Assembly: GCF_022539665.2 (NCBI RefSeq)
Contig: NC_081331.1
Location: forward strand, 5,118,501-5,182,500
DNA from: Daphnia carinata
Taxonomy: Eukaryota > Arthropoda > Branchiopoda > Diplostraca > Daphniidae
Reading direction: 5' to 3'
Length of the DNA: 64,000 bases
Shown here: positions 46,723 to 59,480 of the stretch, piece after piece
Numbering within the stretch: the stretch's first letter is position 1
How the letters are laid out: the number at the start of each line of letters is the position of its first letter
Made by a program: the position numbers and the translations under genes
The notes under the pieces: generated by a model
Told to the model about the DNA's origin: nothing
What the model saw: the letters and a program-made list of their open reading frames with translations, nothing else
The model's database searches: none

Positions 46723-48489
46723 AAAAAATTTGGCTTTGCAAAGGCTTACCGTGAGCTGCTTGAGTGATCGTTGCAAACAAGGCTTGTCCTTCACTTAATT
46801 TCCTTTTTCAATGGACACGGTGTATTAGCCAAGGAATCCCCACCAACACACCTCTCTGTTTCTCTCGAATAGTCTCGACATTTTTCTTTCTTCGAAAATC
46901 GCTAATTGAAAATATTCAAGTCTCGAATTGTTATTCACATCATATCTTTATGTTAGCTATTTCAAATCTTACTATTAAATTATTTCATAAGAAGAGTATA
47001 TTATTGTACATCAATGAAGGATATACCATATTTTCTTTTTATGTTCTTAGAACTCTTCGGATGATTAATGACATTAGTCACCCATTATTTACATATCCGA
47101 CATTCCGAGTGATTTCTTTTCTTTCTCTATCGTCTATAGTTCTAGTCCAGACTGTAGTCGACAGATGATAAATCGACTGTGTAAATTGTTATACGAGTAA
47201 CATCATCACCTGCCTTATAATTATGCCTCGAAAAACATGAATTTTATGTTATTAAGTTGTTTCCATGTAGCAAACTTCGTATCTAAATTTGTTAGTTTCC
47301 CCCCCGTAAGCTTAAATATCATGTTTTGGCAAACCGCAAGAAATAAAGGAAACAGGATGTGGACAACACTGACCCTTCTTATCAGATCTGACTTTGATCG
47401 GAAAACTGCGTGAAGAACCTACGGGTTTCCTGTAAAAGCAAGTGACCTGAGATAAACTATGTTTCTAGTTTTGTAGAACATTCAATGAATTTAGTCCTTA
47501 CCAAAACAGGAATCTTAGAAACGGGTTCCTGGTGGTAATAACGGGAAAGTTGCCAATCCAATTAACCGATACAAAAGCCTTGCGCAGCATTCCAGTCAGG
47601 TCTTGATGACGCAGCATGACCGCGTGATTCTTCCATGTTTAGTTATGGATCTCTCTGGAAGGAAGCACAACGTGACCTCTTATCCTTCACCGACTTTTCC
47701 ATTATCGATTTACACTTTGCAGTATTTATCGACCTGACTAATTGTCATTAGAAGGCAGAAAACCATCGGGTGAAGGATAACGTCATTCAACTACACACGG
47801 GGTCTTTCGTAACAATCAATTCTACCAATGTATACAGATAAACGGGGAACCATACGCTAGTGAGAACCTGCAGGTAACGAAAATCTGACTTAACTGCCCC
47901 AACTAACAACAATCGGCTCTGCACGACGAGCTTACACGAGTAACGAAACATAAAATCTCCGAACACCGTTAAGTGTATGTAGTAATTTAACACTTATATG
48001 CAAGGAACACATCCAAGAATACGTTGAAGTTTTGTCACATCCAAAGGAAATCACAATAGGTGTCAAATAGGACGACATTTATAATATTTTATCTTTACAG
48101 GCGTTTAAAACTGTTTGGGAAAAATAAAAAGATTTATAGCTGCTGAATACCAACTCTGATCACACTAGCGGGACGTGGAACTGCTTAGTTTTTCTGTGCG
48201 AAATGTGCTTCCTTATATGTGTGCCAGTTTGATTAATCGTATTTGAAAATAATGCAATAGAATTTTCAGACATTTAAGAAGAGAGAACCCCCCCCCCCCC
48301 AACTTGCTAAGGATATAATTAGGTCGATAACAAGCAATTTAGTTGCATGTCATTGATTAAATAAAGGTTCGTGTTAGTTGAATGTCAACTCTCCCATTCC
48401 CATTCAATGATTTCGAAAAGACGCAACCCTCTTAATCAAATAATAGGGGGAAATCCAACATTCTATAAATGCAAAATCCGACCTTTTAT
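46723..48489. other. Intergenic between convergent GRAMD2-type and MBOAT genes
   Basis: Presumed 3' UTRs and AT-rich DNA. A run of 13 C lies at 48288-48300. No coding signal was seen. Confidence 0.4.
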
Positions 48490-51035
48490 CTAGGAAGAAC
48501 GATTACCGATCACGGAGGTCCTTTGCTGCTCCAGTTGTTCCTTGTTGGGTTTTGGAGGTGGAAGCAACTTCGGAAGAAGAAAGATGGCTGCCAAGGAGAG
48601 CAAATGAATCCAAAAGTACATGTGCCTATAACCATTGAAAAACATGAATTTGAATGAGGAATGCATGAATTTTAAATGTATAAATAAAAATGTCAATCAT
48701 TCTTACGCAAGTAGACGAATCGATGGCCAAAATTCAAGTAGAACGAAACTGAAAGTCAGATAGGCCATAACGATCCGCGTTGTAATGAAAGTTAGAGCGT
48801 CGTAAAAACGGTGGGTTGCTCGGTTTTTCAAAAAGAACGGACGAACTGAGCGTCGAACGGCCCTTGAGGCTAACGTGCAAAGCGCTCCACCAAGAAAGGT
48901 AATGTAGTAACCAGGGTAAAATCCGTGCCACATAGCAGACAAACAGTAGGTAAGGACGGTTTGGAAGCGGCTTGTGCGTTCATAAACTACGAAACGAAGC
49001 CAGCGGTTGGTGAACTTGTTCCAGTTATCAATGCTGTCTCTCAAGCTCAAACCAAACTAATAAGTAGAATAAGAAGAAATGAATAAAAAAGAACGGAAAA
49101 ATTTAGGAATTTTACCAAACATACTTCAAATTTCAAAATATCGACGTTGGATATTAAGTCCCATTTCGCTTTGCCGGATGCGGTGTAGCCATTGAAACCT
49201 AATCCAGAGGCATTGCAAATTGCGTCGGCCAAAAGCCATGCATGATAATATTTCATGCGTGCGATTGTGGTCGATACCAGAATAAAAAATGTCTTGCCAA
49301 ACAACGAAGTGTTTTCTACAAAGTCGTTATCTAAATAAACCGCCACGATGTAATTTAAAAGGAGAGCAAACCAAGTTAAAAATAGAGAGTATCAAAGGAG
49401 CAGAAAGCTCACCTTTGACCCGGGTTACGAGGAACATGGGTGTAAGCTTAACGAAAAGACCAGCACATAAGAGGCTAAAAAAGAGCTTCTGAAAAACGAT
49501 CGTCACGGCTGAAGGTTCCGGAGCGGCAATTACACAGTTAGATTCATCTTCAAGAGTTTCAGTTCCTGTCTCTTTTGATGGCTTCTAAATTGTCGATAAT
49601 TTAATTGAAGATTTTGTCTTGTAAAAAAAAAAAAACAACGCACTTTTACCTCTTCGATAGATCTCTTTGAAAAATGTTTCCCGTTTATAAAATCTGTATA
49701 GTCCGCAAAAAGAACTGTCGGTCCAACCATAACCGCATGAAAATGGAAAACATAGCTGTAATATTCAAGCGGATTTGGGACCTTGCGAATGAGCTGCTGC
49801 TTTTGAAAAGGGGTCAAGTCCTCGGGTTTACGAGCAAGTCCATCGTGTAACGAAAATGCGAGACTGGTCACCTTCTGAGTCAGGACCATTAGAGGACCTA
49901 ACGAATTTGTAAAAAGTTTAAGTAACTTTAGAGACATACGCAAGGGTGAACAAATTTCCAAATTTCATTGTAAAGAGTTCTAACGAATGAAAATTACGGC
50001 AAAAAAATTAGAAAAACACAGTTTAAAAAAAAAAGGATTACTTGGTGTGGTTGCTATAGGGTTTAACGCTTAAGTAGCATTAAAAAATGTTGGAATTCGA
50101 TACAAGCAAACTGCGAAATTCAAACAAAATTTACCTGATATGTCGAGCGTGTACGAATTATAGCTATAATACTGCCGTTTGATATGGACAAGTGATAAGT
50201 AAAGCATCGAAGTGATAAGAACCAACCTAAAAAGGTTTAAAGAAATAGCAAAATTGAATTATGGAAAACAACACAGAAATTGAGTATGAGCCCAAATCAT
50301 ATATACTCTAAAAATGCATTTTCTAAAATGCACAAATCATCGGTGACGTTGCTATTTCCTTCAAACTATTTGGGCTCAGCAGAAGTTCGATGAAAGTTGA
50401 CAACAGAAATAAAGCTTTTAAGGAATTTCAAGCTTTCCTTACAAAAAGACCTTAAATTGCTATGGCAACTAAAAAAGAAGTTGCATGTGACTGTTATAAG
50501 TGTAAGAAACAATTGCTAAAACTAACTGCATTACAATGAAACATTATAGACAAAACAACATTGAATCTGTAACAGAATATTTAAAGCACTGCCTACCTTT
50601 GTGAGATTTTGGGACTAGCAGTCATCAGGATGGCATATGAAATGCTTGAGAGGCAAGCAAGATGTAATGCCTGCCTGAATGGTGTAATTAAAAATAGTAA
50701 AGTTTTTTTGGTCTGGTTAAATCTATATTTATGTATACCTTCCAAAGCAAAAGACAACCATGATCAATCCCAAAAGCAATGCAGCTCCATGACGTGTTTC
50801 TGGTGCAACTCTGGAATTATGAAGGTAGTAACGAAAGGCAAAAGCTGCACCAACTGCTGAGAATTGACTCAGCAAGAAGTTGATCTGAATAAAAATTTGA
50901 CTGCATTAACACAATCCTTCTATAAAAGAATCAAAGAATGCAACATACCTGGTCCACAGAAAGACCAAGAGGCTCAGACAGCCAGGAAAAGACCCGACTA
51001 CCATCATAGTATCCACTTTCATCAACTCTATTCAT
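48490..51035 (-). CDS. Membrane-bound O-acyltransferase (lysophospholipid acyltransferase, MBOAT1/2 type)
   Basis: Nine exons: 50949-51035, 50739-50884, 50597-50674, 50135-50226, 49650-49897, 49413-49584, 49125-49330, 48707-49056 and 48490-48625. They give exactly 504 residues, normal for MBOAT1/2. It is a polytopic ER protein. Hallmarks are YTLDISGPLMVLTQKVTSLA, the luminal-core segment RMKYYHAWLLADAICNASGL, the catalytic Asn region DNWNKFTNRWLRFVVYERT (about residue 355) and the catalytic His in SAMWHGFYPGYY (about residue 387). MBOAT1/2 re-acylate lysophosphatidylserine or lysophosphatidylethanolamine in the Lands cycle. In flies the counterpart is oysgedart, involved in germ-cell migration. 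The C terminus is lysine/proline-rich (PKLLPPPKPNKEQLEQQRTS). Substrate preference cannot be read from sequence here. Confidence 0.93.
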
Positions 51036-51925
51036 GCTTGGGATCCCCATTCTGAAGAATACTGCTGATCACGATCTTCTTCGTTTGTATAGAAATGCAC
51101 AAAAATTATGGGATATCAAACTTCGGTCAACAGGTAACGATAAGGGCGTGTCAAGTGATAATAACAAACATATCAAGGGAAGAGATCAACGTTTTTATGT
51201 GGTTACACACATTAGCAAGTAACTAAAGCAACTAACTAAAAGAATTTAGTGGTATATTAAAGGCGCTACCAGAATTTTATCTCGGTATTTTCTTATTCAA
51301 CTTCTGACACACTTGCACAAGCTCTTTCCAACACGAGCCTCAAATAAAGGTTGAATGCATACTACAGCCTGGATCGTCTCCGCACGAGAGCGCATCAACA
51401 TCGCTTTCCCTACCTTTCCCCTTGTCACCGGTCTATTTTGAACTTTCTCAAAAACAAACGCCATCTATGAGAAATAAAATTAAACAAAAAACAGCGCGTA
51501 TATTTTCCATTCTCTACATCATTAAACCAAGAGAACGGTGTAGATGCAACTCATTCGAAAATTGGTGTAACCAGTAGCTTAATAAACTTTTTTAAACAAT
51601 ATTTAAAGCGAAGGAACATGAATAAGTACTGTAGTATATCATAATGAGTATTTCAATTGTTATTTTTCTTTTCTCCTTTGCTCACGCAAAAATAAGCAAG
51701 AAATTTACTGTCATCGAAAAAGACACGGCATACACGGAATACTATGATAATTAAACGTGAACTGATTTCTAACTTACTGGTTTTAGCTAGATAGCAATGA
51801 AGGAAAACTGGAATGTTCAGCCTTCTTGTGACAATAAAACTGAAAGTTGTAAGATGAGCGATGACTACATGTAACTACCGTTGCAGGTTTTGATCGTTTT
51901 ATAATAAAATGAGAAAAACAAACGT
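51036..51925. other. Intergenic between tandem MBOAT and SNX19 genes
   Basis: It holds the MBOAT promoter and the SNX19 3' UTR. AT-rich. No further gene was recognised. Confidence 0.4.
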
Positions 51926-54900
51926 TTAGTACCGTTGGGGATCTCTAACACAATCCTGAATCAGTCGATCAACTGACGACGGAGGGGAACAAATTTGCAA
52001 AAATATGAAATCGAGTAATGTCAACGCAAGGTCGCAATTCAGTAGGGGGTCCGCCAAACATGAAATTGTAGTTTTTAAAACGTCAGTGCAAAGATCCTCT
52101 CCCACTATTTTGATAAACAATCCTAAGAACATATGCAATGCGTTACGAAAAAGAGTACTTGTGTGACTGACAAAAGTAAATTACTTGGTATTTGTTTACT
52201 CAATAGAAGAACAACCTCTTTGACCAGCTCATTGACGTCCTTGTCCTCTGTCAATGTGACATCCAAATCATTTACGTCAAGCTTGTGCCGCAACGAACGC
52301 AGACTATCAGCCAGAAGTTTGGGGTTTGAAAACTGGAGCAAAGATTCCTGGGAGAAAAGCATATATCATGATAACAAAAAGATAAATTAATAAAAACGTG
52401 GTTTCGAAAGAACAGACCTCAATGCAATTCTCAACTTGCTTTCCAACGACGATCTTGAGTGCCAGTGGGACTGGAGCTTTTGTTAACCACGTCTCTCGCA
52501 AGTCCAAGCATTCGATAAGTAAATTTATGAGGCTGCTGGACAGCGGTAGCTGTACATCAAATCGATCCCATCCGTCTAAGAAATTAGCAAGGTTAATACA
52601 AACGAAAACCTAACGTTGAATGTTTTTCACCTTTGATTGTTTCGCAAGTTGTGTTCATAGCTTTTACTTGTGGCGCTGTCGTAGCATCTGGAACTGCAGA
52701 GTCATGGCTAACATGAATGCTTAGTTCACTGCGCCACAGATGTGACTCGAAAGCTTCGTATGCAGATTCGATTCGGCAGTCCATATGATTCCAATTGTTC
52801 AAAAGCATCTCGAGCTTGCTCTCATCGCTAGCATAGGTAACCCGACATGGTACAAGAACTGTCCGGCCATCTATTTCGTCGACTGAGGATACCGAATGAC
52901 ACGATTTATTTTCTCGGTCGAGGGGTTCGAGTGGCGCCGTTGGAGGTGATGTTGGTAGAGGTAAAGGTAACAGTTGCATTCGTCGATTTTGGTCATTATC
53001 AAAGAGAGGGATGGGAAGAGGCAAAGCAGTTTTAATGCTTTGAAGTACATCTGATACTGTTTTGGCAAAAAAACTGAAAGAAAAGAAGTAAAAATACCGA
53101 ATTTCATTTAGGCTATTTTGTCTTCCTTACGGAACACGTTGAAGTGTAGCACTGGAAGGAGTGACGTTGATTTCGTTTAAATGTAATTCATAGTCCAAAA
53201 AGTTGCGCAGTTCGCGCGACATGCCAATTGCCGGTGAGGTACATAACTGTTGCATGAAACGCTCGAGGAATATTTGTCGATGAGCAACCGTGTTCTGATC
53301 TAGTCGGCTAAAGGTAAAATGTCAACATAAACAAGCAATGAAATATTTAAGTGTTGTTACCTAAAGGGCAAGTTTAACCACTTGCTAGGTCCTCGGATCG
53401 AACGAATGGCTTTAGAAACCGACGGATCTTCCGATGCCTCCAATTGGGCATGCAACTGCATGAATTGTCGAAATCTTCGCCGAACAGTACGACATTTGAG
53501 TACAACTCGAGCATTTTTCTCATCCCCGTTGCCGCTTAAGCTTGCGCTGACAGCGGTGTAAATGCCATCATAAACGATGCAGTAGAATGAATGCTGGCCT
53601 TCTCCTGGAAGCGTACAGACCTCTGTCTTTGGAATTTTCACATTGAAAAAAATTTGGCTATCTTTGGGTAGTTCATACGCTTCGGTGAGCTCTTCGAAAT
53701 TGCTATCAGTTTCTGTCCCTGAACTGAAGACCAACACAGAAAACAAAACCTGAAGTGAAATGCAAAATGCACGAATAGGAAACAAAAGTGAGTGAACACA
53801 CCTGGCGTCGTTGGTGGGACTGAAGATGTTACTCTTGCCACTTGGGACATCAGCACCATTGGTAGATACTCGTTGTTCCAGTAAAGAGCGTAATTTGGCT
53901 ATCGCCGTTGCAAAATCTTCAACATCCTAAAACCAAAAATTAAATAAAAAACGAAAACGCAATTAAGCAATATGTAAAACAACTTGCGTTTCATGAAAAA
54001 ATTACTTCGTAGACCGGGGAGACGTCAGCATCGACAGAAAATGTGCCTATTGGTTCTGGATCCAGGCCACTAGTATTATCTCCTGCAATGCCAATCAATG
54101 GCAAGCTGTTGGGTTTACACATTTTGACAGGTTCTTTTTCACCATCGACGTTCAATTTGGAGCATTGCGAAGAGAGAAGAGGTGCTGTGGCTGTGGAGAT
54201 GGAGTTAGACAAACCCGATTTGATCCACGAAGATGAGTTGGTAGTGGGCTGAGAGGATAATGCTAAGCTGTTGCACAAAAGGTAACTACCAGATAACACA
54301 GGACTGGATTTTCTGGGTGTTGGGAACGTCGTTTCCGCATTTTCAATGAGTTCTTTCTGTTGTTCTTTTTCTTGCATTTTAGGGCTAGATCCTGACAATG
54401 GATCTTGTATACCAACACTTGACTCTTGGATGTCGGGTGTATTTCGTAATGTGTCTTCGGCTATCCCGAAAGAGTTCTCTTGAATGAAATCTTCTCTTGT
54501 ACTGTTATCTACTGATTCTAAAATTTGAATGATTGCTTGCAGGACTAGAACAGGTTGGCTGAGTTGTTCTATAAACTTAACTAAAACTTGGCTGCAAAAG
54601 GCAGCACAACTGAGGTCAAAGACAGCTGAGCAGTCTTGAATAGAGCCTGGAATAAATTCTTTCATAACAACATGTGAGAGACTACCTAAGTACTTTTCCA
54701 ATGATATTTCACCCCTTGAAACAGGGTGGTTGAAGGAAAATTTGGAATGGTATCCTGATAGGCTATTAGAGCAGTTCATTGTTTTTTTGTAGCTCCTGAG
54801 GTGGTTGTGCACAATCATTATCAGGTTCTTCGCAAAATGTTCCACTTTGATTTTCGAAAGCTTTTCAGAAAGAGAGAAGAAAATATCTTCAATTTGACTG

Positions 54901-55313
54901 TGGATCTCTTTGACAAATTCTTCATTGTTGCCCGAAATGTCACATAAGCAGGTAATCACAGATTCTGCTGCATTCTTTGCTAGACTACTGAGTTCATAAT
55001 CACAAATATCTTTAATAGACAAATCACGACAAGAATGAAATGCAAAGTTTTTGGTACAAGGTTTAGAACACGCCCAAATATTAGGCGATTTGACAAGTCT
55101 AGAAATAGCTTGGTGAGCGAGCCACGATGACAAGATTAAAACAACGAACATATAGGAAATAAGTTGATAACCACCAAAGTAGAACGGTGAGAACCATGCA
55201 TCCACCGTGAAAAAAAGGAATACACATGAAAAGGCAATGATGCCGACCTGTAGGAAAACTGGAAAGGTGTTGAATCTCACTATCCACTTTGGCAGAGCAT
55301 ACATATCTTTCAT
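51926..55313 (-). CDS. SNX19: Sorting nexin 19
   Basis: Eight exons: 54006-55313, 53802-53926, 53361-53723, 53131-53307, 52631-53073, 52418-52575, 52200-52347 and 51926-52122, coding for 972 residues, close to animal SNX19. Two N-terminal hydrophobic segments (VFLQVGIIAFSCVFLFFTVD and LISYMFVVLILSSWL) anchor it in a membrane. A PXA domain covers about residues 70-260 and a disordered region about 280-470. A PX domain lies at about 485-600 (FYCIVYDGIYTAV, RRRFRQFMQLHAQLE, LNLPFSRLDQNTVAHRQIFL ERFMQQL). The C-terminal nexin domain fills the last 160 residues (LIECLDLRETWL, RHKLDVNDLDVTLTEDKD). Unlike SNX13/14/25 there is no RGS domain. SNX19 tethers endolysosomes to the ER in mammals. The gene starts 454 bp from the divergent THRAP3/BCLAF1-type gene. 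Confidence 0.9.
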
Positions 55314-55767
55314 TTTTGTTTACAGTTCCATTCAACCACCAACGCCATCTCCAGTAGGCGGCAGACTGATGGCAGTCTGGTTATCATCACGAACCAGCCT
55401 AACAGGCCTATTACTTTGCTCTTCCCAGGTCTTTCCATTCTAGGGAGGTCTCGAAGCGCCGCCTGGCAACAATTCGATACAACTTCAATACTTGGCCCAA
55501 ACTACCAAAATCGAGCCATCGTTTGTTTGGCTCCGTGCTACGATAGTGGGAGCGCTAGCAGATTGGCTATGTTTCGGTTCCATTTTTAGGGGAGACAAAC
55601 CTTTGGTCGCATTAGTAGCGAGTGACAATTGGCTTCCAATGGTTGTTGCTGTGAAAGAATAGGCCCATCTATAGAAGTCATCGTATTTACTTAACAACTC
55701 AATTCTATAAAATTTTGGTACACCGTATATCGGAGGGAAAATCAGCGAAAATTGTCCTCATCACAAG
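55314..55767. promoter_or_regulatory. Divergent promoter region, SNX19 and THRAP3/BCLAF1-type gene
   Basis: 454 bp lie between the opposing start codons. It should contain both promoters and 5' UTRs. No TATA box or distinct site was identified. Confidence 0.4.
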
Positions 55768-57328
55768 ATGATGAGACCACGATCCCGATCAAGAGGTGGA
55801 AAATCATCAGCTTACCAACGATCGAGAAGTCGCTCACCATTTTTCACCAGAGAGAAACATAACAGATATCCAAGCAAACCATACAGAGGCAATTCTTATC
55901 ACCACCATGGAAGACCTGAAGATGTGAGGCGCAGGGAGGAATATAACAGACCAGCACATAATTCTCCAAGACGATCACCATGCCCCTACAAGTAACACCA
56001 CACTCAAATTGTGCAAATATTTCTAAAGGTTACATTTGTATGTTTTCAATAAAGGCCCAGGAGTCGTAGTCATTCTCCGAGTCCAGGTGTTCATCATCAG
56101 AATTCACATAATGTAAGAAAAGGGGAATTCAACAATGACACCCGTAGAGACCAAAGGTATGTATAAGTTAAAATTTACTGTAACATGTCAGTTCCAACAT
56201 ACCATGAGATTCCAAGATTTCCTACAGCAAGTCTTTAATATTTGAATGACTGAATTTATATTCTTGTTTTCAGAAGCCCTGTTCATTATGATACAATGTA
56301 TCGTCGCAGTCCGCCTCCACAAAGGTTACCGACAGAACCCATCCCAAAGGATCGGAGCATATTCCGTGGACCTGGGGGCACGGTGATAGACCTAAATGAG
56401 CTTCAGAAAATTACCGTTGACATCCGTCGAAATCTGTCACGCGGTGCAGTCCCTGCATCGTATGGCCCGTTGAAATATGCATTCAATCCTGCAGACGTCA
56501 TTCTTGTTCGAAGGTACTGAAGTACCAGAAAATTCATGGGAAAAGAAACTCATTCAGATTTTAATTTAACAAAAGACCTGGAGAAGGATCACATCCAATA
56601 TTCGATCGCGAAGAGTTGAAACCGCGACCTGCGGAAGAAAGGGTAATAAAACTGGCAGCAGATTTTCCAGATAGAATGGAACGTGTACAACGGTCGCCTT
56701 CGCGAAGCCATGACCCATTCACTGGAGCTTCAGGTTCATCTTATCAGCAAGATAATCGATCCGTCGATGGAGACGGTGAAGGAGACTTGCGATTTCGTTT
56801 GATGGAAAAGAAAAGTAGCGAGGAAAATAAGGAAAGGATGATTGTCGATCCGAATTATGTTCCGCAAGGCCGTTACTATTACGAGGTACTTTTGATCTGT
56901 ACGGATTTGTTATTATTATTCTTGTTAGTAATCTATATCGTTGGTACTTCTTAATTTGCAGCATGATAATCGCGAAAGGTTCATGAACCGAGGACGCGGA
57001 TTTGCTTTCCGCGGAAACACAAGGGGTAATTACAATTCAAATTTACAAGGTGGCAATAGTAGTGGAGCATTTCGTGGAAGCTATCGTGGTGGCAACGGCG
57101 GTCAGTACCGCGAAACATCTCGCGGCTCTTACAGAGGCAGTGAGTTTTTCTAGTCAAAAGATTTGTTTTTGTTTTTCTTCCAATTAACAATCAACTTTGA
57201 TTCAATCTCTTTCGTCGCTCTACTCCTTTGGGCTGAAATTAGAATTGCGTTCTCCCAACTGGCAACATGATTTGTTTGATACGGCGCCAGTGGATGATGG
57301 AAAACCAAGTAGTACGACGCAGATATGA
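55768..57328 (+). CDS. THRAP3/BCLAF1-family RNA-associated protein
   Basis: Six exons: 55768-55991, 56055-56156, 56274-56513, 56576-56885, 56962-57139 and 57243-57328, giving 379 residues. The N terminus is Arg/Ser-rich (MMRPRSRSRGGKSSAYQRSR). The middle has the conserved family block with HPIFDREELKPRP and RVIKLAADFPDRMERV. An RG/GG-rich region follows (FRGSYRGGNGGQYRETSRGS), and the end SPNWQHDLFD matches the C-terminal W-x-HDL motif of THRAP3 and BCLAF1. Vertebrate members are nuclear proteins linked to mRNA splicing, export and decay. This one is far shorter than the vertebrate proteins (over 900 residues), which fits an ancestral single-copy form. The start at 55768 (Met-Met) may also be the second Met, 3 bp further on. 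Confidence 0.8.
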
Positions 57329-57559
57329 AACGGTTAATGAACCATTCCCTTTGAACACACACAAAATCATCCTTACCTTTCCCTTGACGTCAGCGTTGAA
57401 AGGCATGGTTGGCATCACATAACTACATTTACATAATGAAAAAGTTATGTACATCCCCACATCCCATTCGATTAAAGATTACAATGACGTTTATTCCACA
57501 AAACGGTGGTCACGTTTTTTCTTTGCATGATGGAAGACAATGATGCATAATAAATATGT
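57329..57559. other. Shared 3' region of two convergent genes
   Basis: 231 bp between stop codons of opposing genes. It must hold both 3' UTRs or they overlap. ATTAAA is visible near 57473 on the plus strand. Confidence 0.4.
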
Positions 57560-59480
57560 TTAGTTAATTAGATCTGACCGAGCTGTGGTCTCATTCAACT
57601 TTAAACCCATCAAGATGAGACTAACCATTGATTTGTCGTTGCTGGCAACTTCGATGTCTTGTTCATATTTCTGCATGGCTGCTGAGGGCCTCATACGTCC
57701 ACCATAAATAAGATGTTGAATACCACTTAGTATTTTGTTGGTATTAGCAAATATGCTAAAGGGAGATAGGTTCTTCTTAGCATCGACCGCCGTCTCTGAA
57801 GTTCGAGTAGTGGAGGTACCGACTTTTTCTGGAAAACTTCCCTGTGGTTAACAACAGACGGCACGAATGCAATTTTAAAAAGACAGTATTAGTGTGGTAG
57901 TTACGACACGCCATTCCATATGTGTTTCTCTTGAATTTCCATCCAGAATCAGTTACTTAAACCGTTAGAAAGACCTTGAGAAGGCCTTTTTTTTCAGAAT
58001 AAGCACAACTTACTGTTTGACGTTGTGCAGATGTAACGGAAGTGAGGACGGGTGGAGACGGAGGCGTAGTTGTGGCCGGCAAATTAACTTTGGCATTCTT
58101 CGAAGTTGTTGGGTTATGGATTTTGGATAGGGGCACATACTTACAGCATACGAAATTTGCCCGCGAATTCGGATTGGCTTTGAACACGCCTTCGCAATGA
58201 CCGCCTTTGGTGTCACTTTGAAAGCCGGGAACGAATTCACAGGAGCCACTTAGCAGGCAGAAACCCCCACCGTGTCCACATGTTGATACTCCGCCTTGGA
58301 TTTCCAATTCATCTACAGGGATTATTCAAGATGGTTCTTTCAGTTCACTGGTTCATGACCGTCTGTTCAAAATTACTTACTGTAGGAAACTGATTCATCG
58401 ACTGATGTTGTCGCAGGACTTGTAGCCACTACATCGGCAACAGAAGCAGGTGTAGTAGCTATTGTGGTAGTAGGATTAGTGGTGGATGCGAGCGAGTATT
58501 GACAACAGACAAAGGCCGCCTTTGGGTCGGATTCTTTTGACACGCCACTGCAATGGCCATTGTTTGCGTCGTTTTCAAAGCCCTGAACGAACGAGCAAGA
58601 TTCACTGAGAATGCAGAAACCACTACCTTGACCACATGTAGATACACCGCCTTGAATTTCTACCACGTCTGCAGCGATTAAAGCAAATTAGTACTATTAC
58701 GTACTTTATTTTTAGTTGAAGAATTCTAAAAATTACTAACTGTAGGAAACAGATTCTTCTGCTGGGGGTGATGGTGTAGTTGAAGCCGCAGTCGTCGGGT
58801 CTAAATATTTGCAACACACAAAATCCGCCTGCGGATTCACTTCGTCCTTCAAGCCACTGCAATGGCCACCTTCCGTGTCGCTTTCGAAGTTCTGAACTAT
58901 TGAGCAAGAATCACTAAGTAGACAGAAACCACCGCCGTTACCGCACGTCGACACACCGCCTCGGATAACTAATAAATCTACAACGGTATACAAAAAAATG
59001 TGCTGGGTTATACACTTCATTTATTATAATAAATAGTAACTGGATTAATTTGTAAGAATTATTACTATACGAAGTGTTGTCATCAGATGGTGGTGGAGGA
59101 GGAGGTTTGGTCTTGACGGTTGTCGGCGTAAGGGTAGTGGGGGCTGGCATGTATTTGCAACATACAAAATCCGCATGCGGATTAAAAGCATGTTTCAAGC
59201 CGTCACAATGACCTCCTTCTATGTCGCCCTCAAAATCTGTATCCACTAAACAAGAATTGCTCAGTAGACAGTAACCATCCCCGTGGCCGCACGTTGACAC
59301 GCCTTGGATCACAAATAAACCTATGGTATTTAAAACATGGCTGTATACGTTTATCATTAACTATAAGAAAGCTTAAAATCATAATTTACCTGGATTTACG
59401 TGAGGTAGCGAAAATGGAGAAACGAAAAAAAAGTTGCTGAATACTGTAATTACAGCTAAAAGCTCCTTCCGACTTGCCAT
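57560..59480 (-). CDS. Secreted protein with four tandem Cys-rich, CLIP-like modules
   Basis: Six exons: 59390-59480, 59066-59320, 58741-58977, 58381-58668, 58014-58312 and 57560-57841, all in phase, for 483 residues. Exon 1 is a signal peptide (MASRKELLAVITVFSNFFFV). The next four exons each encode one module with the shared pattern G-VSTCG-(5)-FC-LLS-SC, then GGHC (NGHC in one) and FVCCKY (FVCCQY in one). That is six cysteines with the last two adjacent. Modules are joined by Thr/Pro-rich linkers. All module introns are phase 1, typical of exon shuffling and tandem duplication. The last exon has no cysteines (HLIYGGRMRPSAAMQKYEQD). The Cys spacing resembles CLIP domains of arthropod serine-protease cascades, but there is no protease domain. 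I cannot name a family. A matrix or immune-regulatory role would be a guess. Confidence 0.72.
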
